64,000 nt of DNA from Vibrio ouci (GTDB taxonomy: Bacteria > Pseudomonadota > Gammaproteobacteria > Enterobacterales > Vibrionaceae), in the NCBI RefSeq assembly GCF_004551525.1, contig NZ_SATR01000019.1, positions 1-64,000 of the forward strand, written 5' to 3'. The translations under genes and the position numbers were made by a program. Shown here one piece after another: positions 55,755 to 64,000 of this stretch (the stretch's first letter is position 1; each line of letters starts with the position of its first letter). Under the pieces are notes generated by a model, which searched no databases, had not been told where the DNA came from, and saw only the letters and a program-made list of their open reading frames with translations.

Positions 55755-57329
55755 TTAATCCTGAGACAACTTGGTGAAACGTAGGTTGATAAGCGCAAGC
55801 GCACCAACAAGCAGGAAGATAAGTGTCGCAATCGCACTTGCCAAGCCGAAGTCTTGGCCGCCAGCACCTTCAAACGCAATGCGGTAGGTGTAGCTTACCA
55901 ATAGGTCGGTGTAACCTGCCGGCTCAGACGTCCCAATCATATTTGGACCACCTTGGGTCAATAGCTGAATCAGTACGAAGTTGTTGAAGTTAAATGCGAA
56001 GGCAGCAATCAATAATGGCGTTAGCGGTTTGATCATCAGCGGCATAGTGATCTTGCGGAAATTATCTATAAAGTTTGCCCCATCAATCGCTGACGCTTCA
56101 TACAAGTCTTCAGGAATCGCTTTTAGTAAGCCCATACATAGAATCATCATGTAAGGGAAACCAAGCCAAACGTTAACGATAAGCACCATGGTTTTAGCCA
56201 GGATAGGCTCAGAGAACCAAGCTGGGCTAATGCCAAACAGTGACTCTAGCACCATATTGATCTCACCAAAGCTTTGGTTGAACAAACCTTTAAAGATCAA
56301 AATGGAAATGAACGCAGGAACCGCATAAGGAAGAATCAGTAGTACGCGGTAGATCGCACGACCTTTCAGCTCTTCCCACTGCACGACACTTGCGAGTACC
56401 AAGCCAATCACAACCGTTAAGCCCACGGTCAGAGCAGAGAAAACCACCGTCCAAATAAAGATACTTACAAACGGTTCTTTGATACCTTCATCTTTCCACA
56501 CACGTTCAAAGTTATGCGTGCCGATATCGACAATAAAACCTGGTGAAACCGTAGACCCTGTAAACTGACCATTGTCATCAACTGGTTGATAGAAGCCCAC
56601 ATCCATATTTGGCTTCAGCAGTTCACCGGTACGGTTGTTGTGAAGTGATATGCCATCTTCTTGCAAAGTATACAGTGGAACCACTGCGGCAAATTTACGT
56701 AGGCCACTCATACGGATGTCTTCACCCGATGGCAAGTGCAGATCAATAGCCCCCAGTGCGACTTTGTTTTTGATGATGGTTTTGATTTTTTCTTTATCAC
56801 CAGCAACAGAGTCTACTTGGTTCAAGTCCATATCCGTTGCCGTGGTCGATTCAAGATCAAAGGCTTGAGTCGCAAACAGTTGATCGCCTTTTTTAATTGC
56901 TAAACGGTGACCATCGTCAGTTTTGTAAAGGGTAAACGGGTAGCTGTCGCCACTTTGATAAGTGCGATCCATTAAGACGGTTTGCGCGCGCTCATAAGAA
57001 AGTTGGTTTTTCGCACTGTAGTTTGTGAAGGCAAGACCAACGGTATACGCCAAAGGGAACAGGATAAACAGGATCATACCTGCAATACCTGGATAAATAT
57101 AACGGTGGGCGTAAGTCTTTTTACTACCGAAAATGAATAATGCGAGTGCGGTTAAAATCAGGGTAAGTAGGGCAAATGCCAACTCACCACGAGAATACAT
57201 TAGAATAGTCGCGTAACCATTAAGAATACCGATAGAGCCGAGCAGCCCCCACTTAATGAACACTTTCTTACTAGATGGCAAGCTCGCTGTTTGAGATGTC
57301 ATAACATCTGTACCTTGAACTGACTGCAT
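55755..57329 (-). CDS. malF: Maltose ABC transporter permease MalF
   Basis: A 524-residue inner-membrane permease with about eight hydrophobic segments. A large periplasmic domain (about 90-285), characteristic of enterobacterial-type MalF, contacts the maltose-binding protein. The EAA loop is YEASAIDGANFIDNFRKITMP near residue 415. AGG is about eight bases before ATG 57329; a second in-frame Met at residue 10 is less well placed. It is separated from malE by a strong hairpin. Confidence 0.95.
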   Translation of the reverse strand: MQSVQGTDVMTSQTASLPSSKKVFIKWGLLGSIGILNGYATILMYSRGELAFALLTLILTALALFIFGSKKTYAHRYIYPGIAGMILFILFPLAYTVGLAFTNYSAKNQLSYERAQTVLMDRTYQSGDSYPFTLYKTDDGHRLAIKKGDQLFATQAFDLESTTATDMDLNQVDSVAGDKEKIKTIIKNKVALGAIDLHLPSGEDIRMSGLRKFAAVVPLYTLQEDGISLHNNRTGELLKPNMDVGFYQPVDDNGQFTGSTVSPGFIVDIGTHNFERVWKDEGIKEPFVSIFIWTVVFSALTVGLTVVIGLVLASVVQWEELKGRAIYRVLLILPYAVPAFISILIFKGLFNQSFGEINMVLESLFGISPAWFSEPILAKTMVLIVNVWLGFPYMMILCMGLLKAIPEDLYEASAIDGANFIDNFRKITMPLMIKPLTPLLIAAFAFNFNNFVLIQLLTQGGPNMIGTSEPAGYTDLLVSYTYRIAFEGAGGQDFGLASAIATLIFLLVGALALINLRFTKLSQD

Positions 57330-57365
57330 AAAAGAACCTGCTAACGATGATAGTACTTAGAAACG

Positions 57366-57387
57366 AAGGAGGGGTTGCCCCCTCCTT
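57366..57387 (-). terminator. Hairpin between malE and malF
   Basis: Perfect 9-bp stem AAGGAGGGG/CCCCTCCTT with a 4-base loop, in the 74 bases between the malE stop and malF start. There is no T tail, so it is more likely an mRNA-stabilising or partial-termination element than a full stop. In E. coli a REP sequence at the same place keeps MalE more abundant than MalF. Confidence 0.65.
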
Positions 57388-57403
57388 AAAAGTGAGGAAA
57401 AAA

Positions 57404-58585
57404 TTATTTAGTCATCTGTTTTTCAGCGTCAGCTAGAGCAGCATCCACTGTTTGGCGACCATCAACGATGTTGATGATTGCATTTTTCGCGCTACCCCAG
57501 AAAGCGTTCATCTGAGGGATGTTTGGCATGATTTCGCCGTTCATTGCGTTATCCATTGTCGCTGCAATGCGTTTGTCCGCATCTAGCTCACGTTGGAATG
57601 AGTTAAGCGCTACCGCACCTAGAGGCTTGTCGTTGTTTACTTTACGTAGGCCGTCATTAGTCAGTAGGTAGTTCTCAATGAACTCAACCGCTAGATCTTT
57701 GTTTGGTGATGCTGTGCTGATACCCGCTGTCAGTACGCCAACGAAAGGCTTAGAAGATTGACCATTAAACTTAGGCAGTGTCGTTACGCCGTAGTTGATG
57801 CCAGACTTCTCGATGTTGCCCCATGCCCAAGGACCGTTGATCGTCATCGCTGTCTTACCTTGGTTAAACGCAGACTCAGATACTGAGTAGTCCATATCTG
57901 AAGAGATTACGCCTTTATCAACCAAACCTTTTACAAAGTTCATTGCGTCTTTAACGCCGTCAGCTGCGATGCCAGCGTCTTTTACGTCATAGCCAGCTGA
58001 GCCATATTTAAATGCATAACCACCGTCAGCAGCCATTAGAGGCCATGTGAAGTACGGTTCTTTCAGGTTCCACATGATTGCAGACTTGCCATCCGCTTTT
58101 AGCTTGGCATCCATCGCTGCAACTTCTTCCCAGCTTTTCGGTGGGTTAGGAACAAGATCTTTGTTGTAGATAAGTGATAGAGATTCAACCGCAATTGGGT
58201 AACCAATCGTCTTACCATTGTATTTCACTGCATCCCAAGCAAAATCAACAATGCCTTCTTTTAGCTCTTGTGAAGGGTTAACTTCAGCAAGTAGACCCGC
58301 TTCTGCGTAACCACCGAAACGGTCGTGTGCCCAGAAAACAATATCAGGACCATCACCCGTAGCCGCTGTTTGTGGGAATTTGTCTTGAAGCGCATCAGGG
58401 TGAGCAACTGTCACTTTAATACCTGTGTCTTCTTCAAATTGTTTACCTACTTCTGCAAGTCCGTTGTAGCCTTTATCGCCATTAATCCAGATCGTAAGTT
58501 GACCTTCTTCGATAGCAGCATTTGCACCAAATGAGCCAAGAGCAACAAGTGTTCCGAGCGCGACTGTGCTTAGGGCGTTTTTCAT
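57404..58585 (-). CDS. malE: Periplasmic maltose-binding protein MalE
   Basis: A 393-residue extracellular solute-binding protein: signal peptide to about residue 24 (GSFGANA), then [20 protein letters not shown], the start typical of mature maltose-binding protein. Later motifs YKFGSAGYD-like [10 protein letters not shown] and [13 protein letters not shown] are family features. It delivers maltose and maltodextrins to MalFGK. I start at ATG 58585 because AAGGAT is six bases upstream of it; ATG 58591 would overlap that site. Confidence 0.95.
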   Translation of the reverse strand: MKNALSTVALGTLVALGSFGANAAIEEGQLTIWINGDKGYNGLAEVGKQFEEDTGIKVTVAHPDALQDKFPQTAATGDGPDIVFWAHDRFGGYAEAGLLAEVNPSQELKEGIVDFAWDAVKYNGKTIGYPIAVESLSLIYNKDLVPNPPKSWEEVAAMDAKLKADGKSAIMWNLKEPYFTWPLMAADGGYAFKYGSAGYDVKDAGIAADGVKDAMNFVKGLVDKGVISSDMDYSVSESAFNQGKTAMTINGPWAWGNIEKSGINYGVTTLPKFNGQSSKPFVGVLTAGISTASPNKDLAVEFIENYLLTNDGLRKVNNDKPLGAVALNSFQRELDADKRIAATMDNAMNGEIMPNIPQMNAFWGSAKNAIINIVDGRQTVDAALADAEKQMTK

Positions 58586-58676
58586 GTTCATATCCTTTTT
58601 ATATTTGTGTTGTAGGGTTCAACCGGTGGTTTCGCCTTATTTCATCGCTTATTTTCAGCCAAACTGACAAATGACT

Positions 58677-58732
58677 CATCCTCCTACTCCCTACGCCCTA
58701 GCTATTATGTACTATTTTCGTGATCCTCATCG
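58677..58732 (-). promoter_or_regulatory. MalT-type boxes upstream of malE
   Basis: On the minus strand GGAGTAGGAGGATGAG (58677-58690 region) and ATGAGGATCA (58722-58731) contain the GGA(G/T)GA/GAGGAT core of MalT boxes (consensus GGGGA(T/G)GAGG). They lie about 90-145 bases before the malE start. MalT with maltotriose and ATP activates mal promoters. MalT itself is not in the window. Confidence 0.55.
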
Positions 58733-58771
58733 TGACGGGTTAGCGATTGGAGTCACAAAACCGACCCCGAA

Positions 58772-58787
58772 TGTGATTAACTTCACT
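58772..58787. promoter_or_regulatory. CRP site in the malE-malK divergent region
   Basis: TGTGATTAACTTCACT matches the CRP consensus TGTGA-N6-TCACA at nine of ten fixed positions. It is located between the two clusters of MalT-type boxes, as expected for a shared, catabolite-controlled divergent promoter region. Confidence 0.7.
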
Positions 58788-58830
58788 TAGATTGCGTGAT
58801 TTTTTTTGAGCTGAGTCTCTCTACTCTATC

Positions 58831-58892
58831 TACTCCTCCGTTCTGCTCCTCCCTAACTACTCCCCCTTTAAATAATTTAGCTAGGAGGATGT
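58831..58892. promoter_or_regulatory. Second cluster of MalT-type boxes
   Basis: Four GGA-rich words: complement of TACTCCTCCG (58831), GCTCCTCCCT (58845-58854) and CTACTCCCCC (58857-58866), then AGGAGGATGT in the forward direction (58883-58892). The next 345 bases to the malK start form a long, mostly featureless leader; GGGGGAGAAG (59046-59055) is another weak match. Confidence 0.5.
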
Positions 58893-59237
58893 CGCGCAAC
58901 GCCTATATGAGCAAAATACAGCTATCCAAGAGTGGATGGTAAGAACCCTTTCCAGTATTACCCGTTTTAAGGTAACTGGTTACAATGCCGCAGGGTTTGC
59001 ACAGAGACATTGAGCGACGTAGGTAATTAGGTGACTGATTCTTTCGGGGGAGAAGCTCAATGGACACGGGGGAAAGCAAACCTGAATTTGGCTTGGTGGG
59101 TTTTGAAACAGTTCTTCACCCATATTTTCTTACTGTTTGGTAGAATCCAATCTCTTATCAAATTCCTACTATTATTGCCGCCAATACAATTCATATAATG
59201 AAGGGCAGTAAAATAACATCGATCGAGGGCGAGCTAG

Positions 59238-60356
59238 ATGGCGAGTGTCACGTTAAAAAATGTATGTAAAGCATATGGCGACGTACTAATTTCTAAAAAT
59301 GTAGATTTAGATATCCAGGAAGGTGAGTTTGTTGTCTTCGTCGGTCCATCAGGTTGTGGTAAGTCTACCCTATTGCGCTGTATTGCAGGTTTAGAAGATA
59401 TTACTTCGGGCGAGCTATACATCGGCAATGAGCGCATGAATGATGTTGAGCCTTCTAAACGCGGGGTTGGCATGGTATTCCAATCGTACGCGCTATACCC
59501 ACACCTAAACCTATACGACAACATGTCATTTGGCCTTAAACTGGCGAAAGCTGACAAGAAAGAGGTCGATCAACGCGTCGAACATGCCGCTGAAATTCTT
59601 CAATTAAGCCACCTTTTAGAGCGTCAGCCTAAAGCCTTGTCTGGTGGTCAGCGTCAACGTGTTGCGATCGGTCGTACACTGGTATCACAACCAAATGTAT
59701 TCCTACTCGATGAGCCGCTTTCTAACCTAGATGCAGCGCTTCGTGTACAAATGCGCTCTGAGATCACTAAGCTGCAACGCAAACTTGGCTGCACCATGAT
59801 CTACGTAACCCACGATCAGGTCGAAGCGATGACCATGGCCGATAAAATTGTGGTTCTAGATGCTGGTTTCGTTTCACAAGTGGGCAAGCCGCTTGAGCTT
59901 TACCACTACCCACAAAACCGCTTTGTGGCTGGCTTTATTGGTTCGCCAAAGATGAACTTTATGAGCGTCTTCATTGAAGCTGTCGAAAAAGAACGCGTAA
60001 TGGTTCAGTTAGCCAATGGCACGACTTTCTGGATTCCAGTGGATGGTACTACGGTTACCGCAGGTGAGCGTATGTCTCTTGGTGTTCGCCCTGAGCACCT
60101 GCTGCCAGCGAACGAAGGCGATGCAACCATTGAAGGTGAAGTGAACATCGTTGAGAAGCTAGGTAACGAAACTCAAGTTTACATGCACATTGATGCCGCT
60201 GATGCAGACATGATTTACCGCCAACCTGATACGCTCGCGGTTGAAGCGGGTGACAAGCTATCTGTTGGCATCCCGGCTCACCGTTGTCACCTCTTCCACA
60301 GTGACGGCAAAGCATGTCGTAGACTGTTTAAAGAAGCAGGTCTCGATAGCGAGTAA
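59238..60356 (+). CDS. malK: Maltose ABC transporter ATPase MalK
   Basis: A 372-residue ABC ATPase. The Walker A is GPSGCGKST (about 36-44), the signature is [14 protein letters not shown] near 134, and the Walker B is [13 protein letters not shown] near 154. The C-terminal regulatory TOBE domain (about 240-372), where MalK contacts MalT and enzyme IIA-Glc in E. coli, is full length. It powers MalFG and diverges from malEFG. No lamB follows in this window; a terminator ends the gene. Confidence 0.95.
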   Translation: MASVTLKNVCKAYGDVLISKNVDLDIQEGEFVVFVGPSGCGKSTLLRCIAGLEDITSGELYIGNERMNDVEPSKRGVGMVFQSYALYPHLNLYDNMSFGLKLAKADKKEVDQRVEHAAEILQLSHLLERQPKALSGGQRQRVAIGRTLVSQPNVFLLDEPLSNLDAALRVQMRSEITKLQRKLGCTMIYVTHDQVEAMTMADKIVVLDAGFVSQVGKPLELYHYPQNRFVAGFIGSPKMNFMSVFIEAVEKERVMVQLANGTTFWIPVDGTTVTAGERMSLGVRPEHLLPANEGDATIEGEVNIVEKLGNETQVYMHIDAADADMIYRQPDTLAVEAGDKLSVGIPAHRCHLFHSDGKACRRLFKEAGLDSE

Positions 60357-60372
60357 CCTGATATCCCATTAC

Positions 60373-60402
60373 AAAAAAGCCCCTTTCAACGGGGCTTTTT
60401 TT
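60373..60402. terminator. Bidirectional terminator between malK and melR
   Basis: Stem AAAAAAGCCCC/GGGGCTTTTTT with a seven-base loop, T-rich on both strands, between converging genes. Confidence 0.92.
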
Positions 60403-61417
60403 ATTTCTCATCAAAATGACGTGTCACCCCTACCGGGCGCTTGCCGTCACAGGCCCCTTTTTCTAAATCATACAGCGGGCTACTTCCATGCAAGCTCCAG
60501 CGGTGATCTTCTCTGGCCAACTTACGATACTGCGACGGTGTAACACCAATATAGGTCTGAAACGTCTCGTAGAAGCGACTGCTAGAGTTAAAGCCAACGG
60601 TAAGTGCGATATCTAAAATGGTTCTATCAGTATCACTGAGCAACGCTCTGGCGTGGTTGATCCTCATCGCGGTAATGTACTGCTTGATGGTCATCTGCAT
60701 GGTGCGCTGAAACACGTTCATCGCATAGTTGGCATGCAGACCAACATACTCTGCTATCGCTTTTGTAGTCAGCGGCATATTGTGATGTGTCGCGATGTAC
60801 TCAAGCATTTGACTGACGTAAAACTGAGAATGTTTGGATACGCCCTTTTTGGTGGTTTTATCCGCCCGTGCGGCGACCAATTGTTTCCAACCGTCGAGGC
60901 AAACTCGTCGCAGCATTAAACCAATTTCGTCTACTGCGAGTTGCTGGCGGCCATCGATATTGTCATTGATTTCCTTCGCCCACCTTGCCAGCTCAAATTC
61001 ACTCACCAACGCCTTAGATTTTGACTGAAGAACACAGCCATGGGTGATTTGATTAACGAGTTCTCGACTTAAAGGCCAAGACATAAATTGGTGAATGGGA
61101 ATATTAATGATGCCCATATTATGACTCGTGCCAGGGTTAGTTAGACGATGCGGCACTGAAGCCCAAAAAAGACCAATCGCGCCACTTTCGATCACCACAG
61201 GCGAGCCGTTGATTATGTATTCAACGTCATCGCCAAATGGGATGTTTACCTCCACTTGCCCATGCCAATGGTAACCCGGCATGGAATGGGGCGCTCGAAT
61301 CTCTACATCAATCTTTTCATAGGATGAATACAAAGAGAGTGGACTGACTAATACGTTTTCATCTGAGTACTCATTGCGAGTCACGATATAAGTGGTATCC
61401 GTTGCGCTGTTTGTCAT
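60401..61417 (-). CDS. melR: Melibiose-operon AraC-type activator MelR
   Basis: A 338-residue AraC-family regulator that closely resembles E. coli MelR along its length: SPLSLYSSYEKIDVEIRAPH near residue 25, YHWHGQVEVNIPF, then the C-terminal DNA-binding domain with HARALLSDTDRTILDIAL and SSSRFYETFQTYIG. It should activate melAB in response to melibiose. It has about 35 more C-terminal residues than the E. coli protein. I start at ATG 61417 (MTNSATD), since longer starts at 61429 and 61456 give unconserved sequence. Confidence 0.92.
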   Translation of the reverse strand: MTNSATDTTYIVTRNEYSDENVLVSPLSLYSSYEKIDVEIRAPHSMPGYHWHGQVEVNIPFGDDVEYIINGSPVVIESGAIGLFWASVPHRLTNPGTSHNMGIINIPIHQFMSWPLSRELVNQITHGCVLQSKSKALVSEFELARWAKEINDNIDGRQQLAVDEIGLMLRRVCLDGWKQLVAARADKTTKKGVSKHSQFYVSQMLEYIATHHNMPLTTKAIAEYVGLHANYAMNVFQRTMQMTIKQYITAMRINHARALLSDTDRTILDIALTVGFNSSSRFYETFQTYIGVTPSQYRKLAREDHRWSLHGSSPLYDLEKGACDGKRPVGVTRHFDEK

Positions 61418-61721
61418 TATCTGTTCCATCCCGAGCCAATAAAGTACTTGTAACAAATCTTTCCTGATAATACGCAGAGGCTGATCATATCAATCCATAC
61501 TGATTACAACGCCAATTCCACCCAATCATTTTGCTTATCAATGAGTTACCTATCCCTCCCGTTTTATCATCAATGAATCCCAAAAACTAAGATTTTTCCA
61601 ACACCAAATAGAAATATTAGGAAATAGGAGATTGCCGTTTTGAAGTGAGACGAATCGGTACTGGTCACACAGGTAATGTGTACTCATCCAAGCAAATACG
61701 TGATAGATGAGGAACCAACCA
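61418..61721. other. melR-melA divergent regulatory region
   Basis: About 300 bases that must hold both promoters and the MelR sites. I could not assign MelR or CRP sites with confidence. AGGAACC just before ATG 61722 is the melA ribosome-binding site. Confidence 0.5.
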
Positions 61722-63080
61722 ATGAACAGCCCTAAGATCACTTTTATCGGTGCAGGCTCAACCATTTTTGTCAAAAACATCCTTGGCGATGTGTTTCACA
61801 AGCCAGCTCTAAAAAACGCGCATATCGCCTTAATGGACATTGATGGAACTCGACTTGAAGAGTCCCATCTTGTGGTCAGCAAGCTGATGCAATCTTCTGG
61901 CGCGACAGGAACCATTAGTTGCCACTTAGAGCAAAAAGAAGCCCTGAAGAATGCCGACTTTGTGGTTATCGCCTTCCAAATTGGCGGCTATGAACCTTGT
62001 ACCGTCACCGATTTTGATGTGTGTAAGAAACACGGCTTAGAACAAACCATTGCTGATACGCTCGGACCAGGTGGCATTATGCGCTCCCTACGCACTATTC
62101 CTCACCTGTGGCAGGTTTGTGAAGATATGAGTGAAGTGTGCCCAAATGCGACCATGCTCAACTACGTAAACCCAATGGCGATGAACACTTGGGCGATGTA
62201 TGAGAAGTACCCAAATATCAAACAAGTCGGTTTGTGCCATTCTGTTCAAGGGACTGCCGAAGAACTGGCTCGCGATCTTGATCTCGACTACCAAGACTTA
62301 CGCTATACCTGCGCTGGCATCAACCATATGGCCTACTACCTGACCCTAGAGAAGAAAAATGGCCAAGGCGAGTATGTCGATATTTATCCTGATCTCCTCG
62401 CGGCATTTGAAAGCGGTCAAGCGCCTAAACCCGGCCTGCACCACAATGGCCGTTGTACCAACCTAGTCAGATACGAAATGTTTAAGAAGCTCGGCTATTT
62501 CGTCACTGAATCTTCTGAACATTTCTCGGAATACACCCCATATTTTATTAAGCCAAATCGCCCAGATTTAATTGAACGGTATAAAGTACCGTTGGATGAG
62601 TATCCAAAGCGCTGCGTAGAGCAAATCGCTGATTGGAAACAAGATTTAGAAGCGTTTAAGGATGCAGATCAAATCACGGTCAAAGAGTCCCACGAATACG
62701 CCAGTACCATTATGAACTCGATTTGGACAGGAACGCCGAGTGTTATCTACGGTAACGTCAAAAATGAAGCTCTGATCGATAACCTTCCACATGGGTGCTG
62801 TGTTGAAGTTGCTTGTCTTGTTGATGCTAACGGCATTCAACCGGTTAAAGCGGGCCGACTACCTAATCATCTAGCCGCTCTGATGCAAACCAACATCAAT
62901 GTACAAACGCTACTGACAGAAGCCATCCTGACTGAAAATCGAGAGCGTATTTACCACGCAGCCATGTTAGATCCACACACGGCAGCCGTGTTGGGAATAG
63001 AGGAGATTTACGCTCTGGTCGACGATTTGATCCAAGCGCACCAAGGTTGGTTACCAGACTGGGTTTATCAACAAGCTTAA
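61722..63080 (+). CDS. melA: Alpha-galactosidase MelA (GH4)
   Basis: A 452-residue family 4 glycoside hydrolase (E. coli MelA has 451). It cleaves melibiose to galactose and glucose by an NAD- and Mn-dependent redox mechanism. The NAD-binding IGAGSTIFVKN is at the N-terminus; the metal-binding Cys and His are in GLCHSVQGT near 172 and AGINHMAYY near 203. I begin at ATG 61722 (MNSPKITF), eight bases after AGGAACC; an upstream ATG at 61707 lacks support. It is followed by melB. Confidence 0.95.
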   Translation: MNSPKITFIGAGSTIFVKNILGDVFHKPALKNAHIALMDIDGTRLEESHLVVSKLMQSSGATGTISCHLEQKEALKNADFVVIAFQIGGYEPCTVTDFDVCKKHGLEQTIADTLGPGGIMRSLRTIPHLWQVCEDMSEVCPNATMLNYVNPMAMNTWAMYEKYPNIKQVGLCHSVQGTAEELARDLDLDYQDLRYTCAGINHMAYYLTLEKKNGQGEYVDIYPDLLAAFESGQAPKPGLHHNGRCTNLVRYEMFKKLGYFVTESSEHFSEYTPYFIKPNRPDLIERYKVPLDEYPKRCVEQIADWKQDLEAFKDADQITVKESHEYASTIMNSIWTGTPSVIYGNVKNEALIDNLPHGCCVEVACLVDANGIQPVKAGRLPNHLAALMQTNINVQTLLTEAILTENRERIYHAAMLDPHTAAVLGIEEIYALVDDLIQAHQGWLPDWVYQQA

Positions 63081-63128
63081 TTTCAAATAACAACAAGCTT
63101 TCTAATAACAATATAACGTGAACAATAT

Positions 63129-63152
63129 ACGCCTCCTTAATTAGGGGGCGTA
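63129..63152 (+). other. Hairpin just upstream of the melB ribosome-binding site
   Basis: Stem ACGCCTCC/GGGGGCGT (one G-U pair) with a 7-base A/T loop, ending directly before AAGGAG. It may hold back or pace translation of melB, or protect the melA part of the message. Confidence 0.5.
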
Positions 63153-63163
63153 AGGAGCACCCA

Positions 63164-64000
63164 TGAGCATTTCAATGAACACCAAGCTGAGTTACGGCTT
63201 TGGGGCATTTGGTAAAGATTTTGCGATTACCATTGTCTATATGTATTTGATGTTTTACTACACGGACGTGGTTGGCATTTCAGCCGCCACTGTCGGTACT
63301 ATTTTCCTCGTCGCACGTATCTGGGATGCAGTGAACGACCCGATAATGGGCTGGATTGTCAATAACACGCGCAGTCGTTGGGGTAAGTTTAAGCCTTGGA
63401 TTCTGATTGGTACGATTGCCAACTCTGTTGTCCTCTTCATGCTATTTAGCGCTCACCATATCGAAGGCCCTTGGCTTATCGCATACGCCGCGGTCACTTA
63501 CATCTTATGGGGAATGACTTACACCTTAATGGATATCCCTTTCTGGTCTTTAGTCCCGACGTTAACGTTAGATAAACGTGAACGTGAAGACCTTGTTCCC
63601 TACCCTAGATTCTTCGCGAGCCTCGCCTGGCTTGTTACGGCGGCCATCGCCATGCCGTTCGTTAACTACGTCGGAGGTGATGACAAAGGCTACGGCTTCC
63701 AAGTCTTCACATTACTGCTTATCGCCTGCTTTGTTGTCTCTACCTACATCACATTAAGAAACGTCAAAGAGCGTTACTCAACCAACCAGCTTGATACCAG
63801 CCAACCAGAAGAGCGCGTCTCGCTGAAATCACTACTCAAGCTTATCTACAAGAATGACCAACTGACCAGCGTCCTTTGCATGGCTCTGTCTTACAACCTC
63901 GCTACCAATATCATTACTGCTTTTGCTGTTTATTACTTTACTTACGTCGTTGGCAATGAAGACTTGTTCCCTTACTACATGGCCTATGCTGGTATTGCTA
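63164..64000 (+). CDS. melB: Melibiose carrier MelB (incomplete at window edge)
   Basis: The first 279 residues of a sodium/cation-coupled melibiose symporter of the GPH family; E. coli MelB has about 470, so some 190 residues lie beyond the edge. The start [18 protein letters not shown], the cation-site region [13 protein letters not shown] near 55 and GKFKPWIL match E. coli MelB closely. ATG 63164 is preceded by AAGGAG six bases upstream. About eight membrane segments are present so far. Confidence 0.94.

Noticed and set aside
61660..61690. TCACA-N6-TGTGT near the melA promoter as a CRP site
   Set aside because: The half-sites are in the wrong order for CRP (TGTGA-N6-TCACA is required).

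Overview
The window reads as a chromosomal segment of a Vibrio or a very close relative. The most diagnostic sequence is a Qrr quorum-sensing small RNA at about 30018-30126 on the + strand. It has a sigma-54 promoter and two adjoining LuxO-type sites in front of it. A CsrB-type small RNA lies on the - strand at about 33255-33667. Gene content fits too: a divergent malE/malK region, a MoxR/Bat operon, several chemotaxis and GGDEF genes, and a polysaccharide locus. No rRNA, tRNA, insertion sequence, prophage or CRISPR array was seen. The species cannot be named from this sequence alone.

Layout. 0.1-5.4 kb: a MOSC/Hcr-type fusion oxidoreductase, a 52-residue Pmp3-like protein, pyrC, a membrane GGDEF protein and two small proteins of unknown role. 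5.4-7.3 kb: a chemoreceptor with a good FliA (sigma-28) promoter. 7.7-14.6 kb: an operon of six genes (MoxR ATPase, DUF58, DUF4381, two von Willebrand A membrane proteins, BatD-like). The second VWA protein carries a 17-residue glutamine run and a 9-bp minisatellite encoding Gln-Asp-Ser. 14.6-17.5 kb: a GAF-GAF-GGDEF protein and an L,D-transpeptidase. 17.4-23.4 kb: an amino-acid efflux neighbourhood (YddG-like, LysE-like and YjeH-like exporters) with Lrp and LysR regulators, an OsmC protein and a Gfo/Idh/MocA oxidoreductase. 23.4-28.4 kb: a class II glutamine amidotransferase, a MocR-family pseudogene with an internal deletion beside its usual divergent flavin-binding partner, an AraC regulator and a YiaW/YiaV-like pair. 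28.5-33.7 kb: mgtE, qrr, codB-codA and csrB.

34.1-47.9 kb: a dCMP deaminase, then a compact run of eleven + strand genes for a Wzx/Wzy-type exopolysaccharide. These are an initiating phosphotransferase, an outer-membrane barrel, a short polysaccharide-export protein, a chain-length regulator whose kinase-like domain has lost the Walker A lysine, a flippase, a polymerase, three glycosyltransferases, a one-TM protein and a secreted DUF4832 glycosidase-like protein. It resembles polysaccharide loci of other vibrios in gene order, but I did not assign it to a named one. 48.5-54.5 kb: a long-form GAPDH, a small membrane protein, an alpha/beta-hydrolase lipoprotein, an amidohydrolase lipoprotein, a YciA-like thioesterase and an 86-residue unknown.

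54.8-64.0 kb: sugar uptake. malE-malF-malG (-) and malK (+) diverge from a 0.65-kb region with several MalT-type boxes and a CRP site. melR (-) then faces melA-melB (+), and melB runs off the window. Quorum sensing (Qrr), the Csr system, c-di-GMP proteins and an exopolysaccharide locus lie within about 45 kb of each other. These systems commonly interact in vibrios, but the sequence alone does not show a direct link here. I found no clear candidate for a wholly new system. The most interesting leads are the kinase-dead-looking Wzc protein, the DUF4832/one-TM pair at the end of the polysaccharide operon, the repeat tract in the Bat protein, and several small or structured elements.
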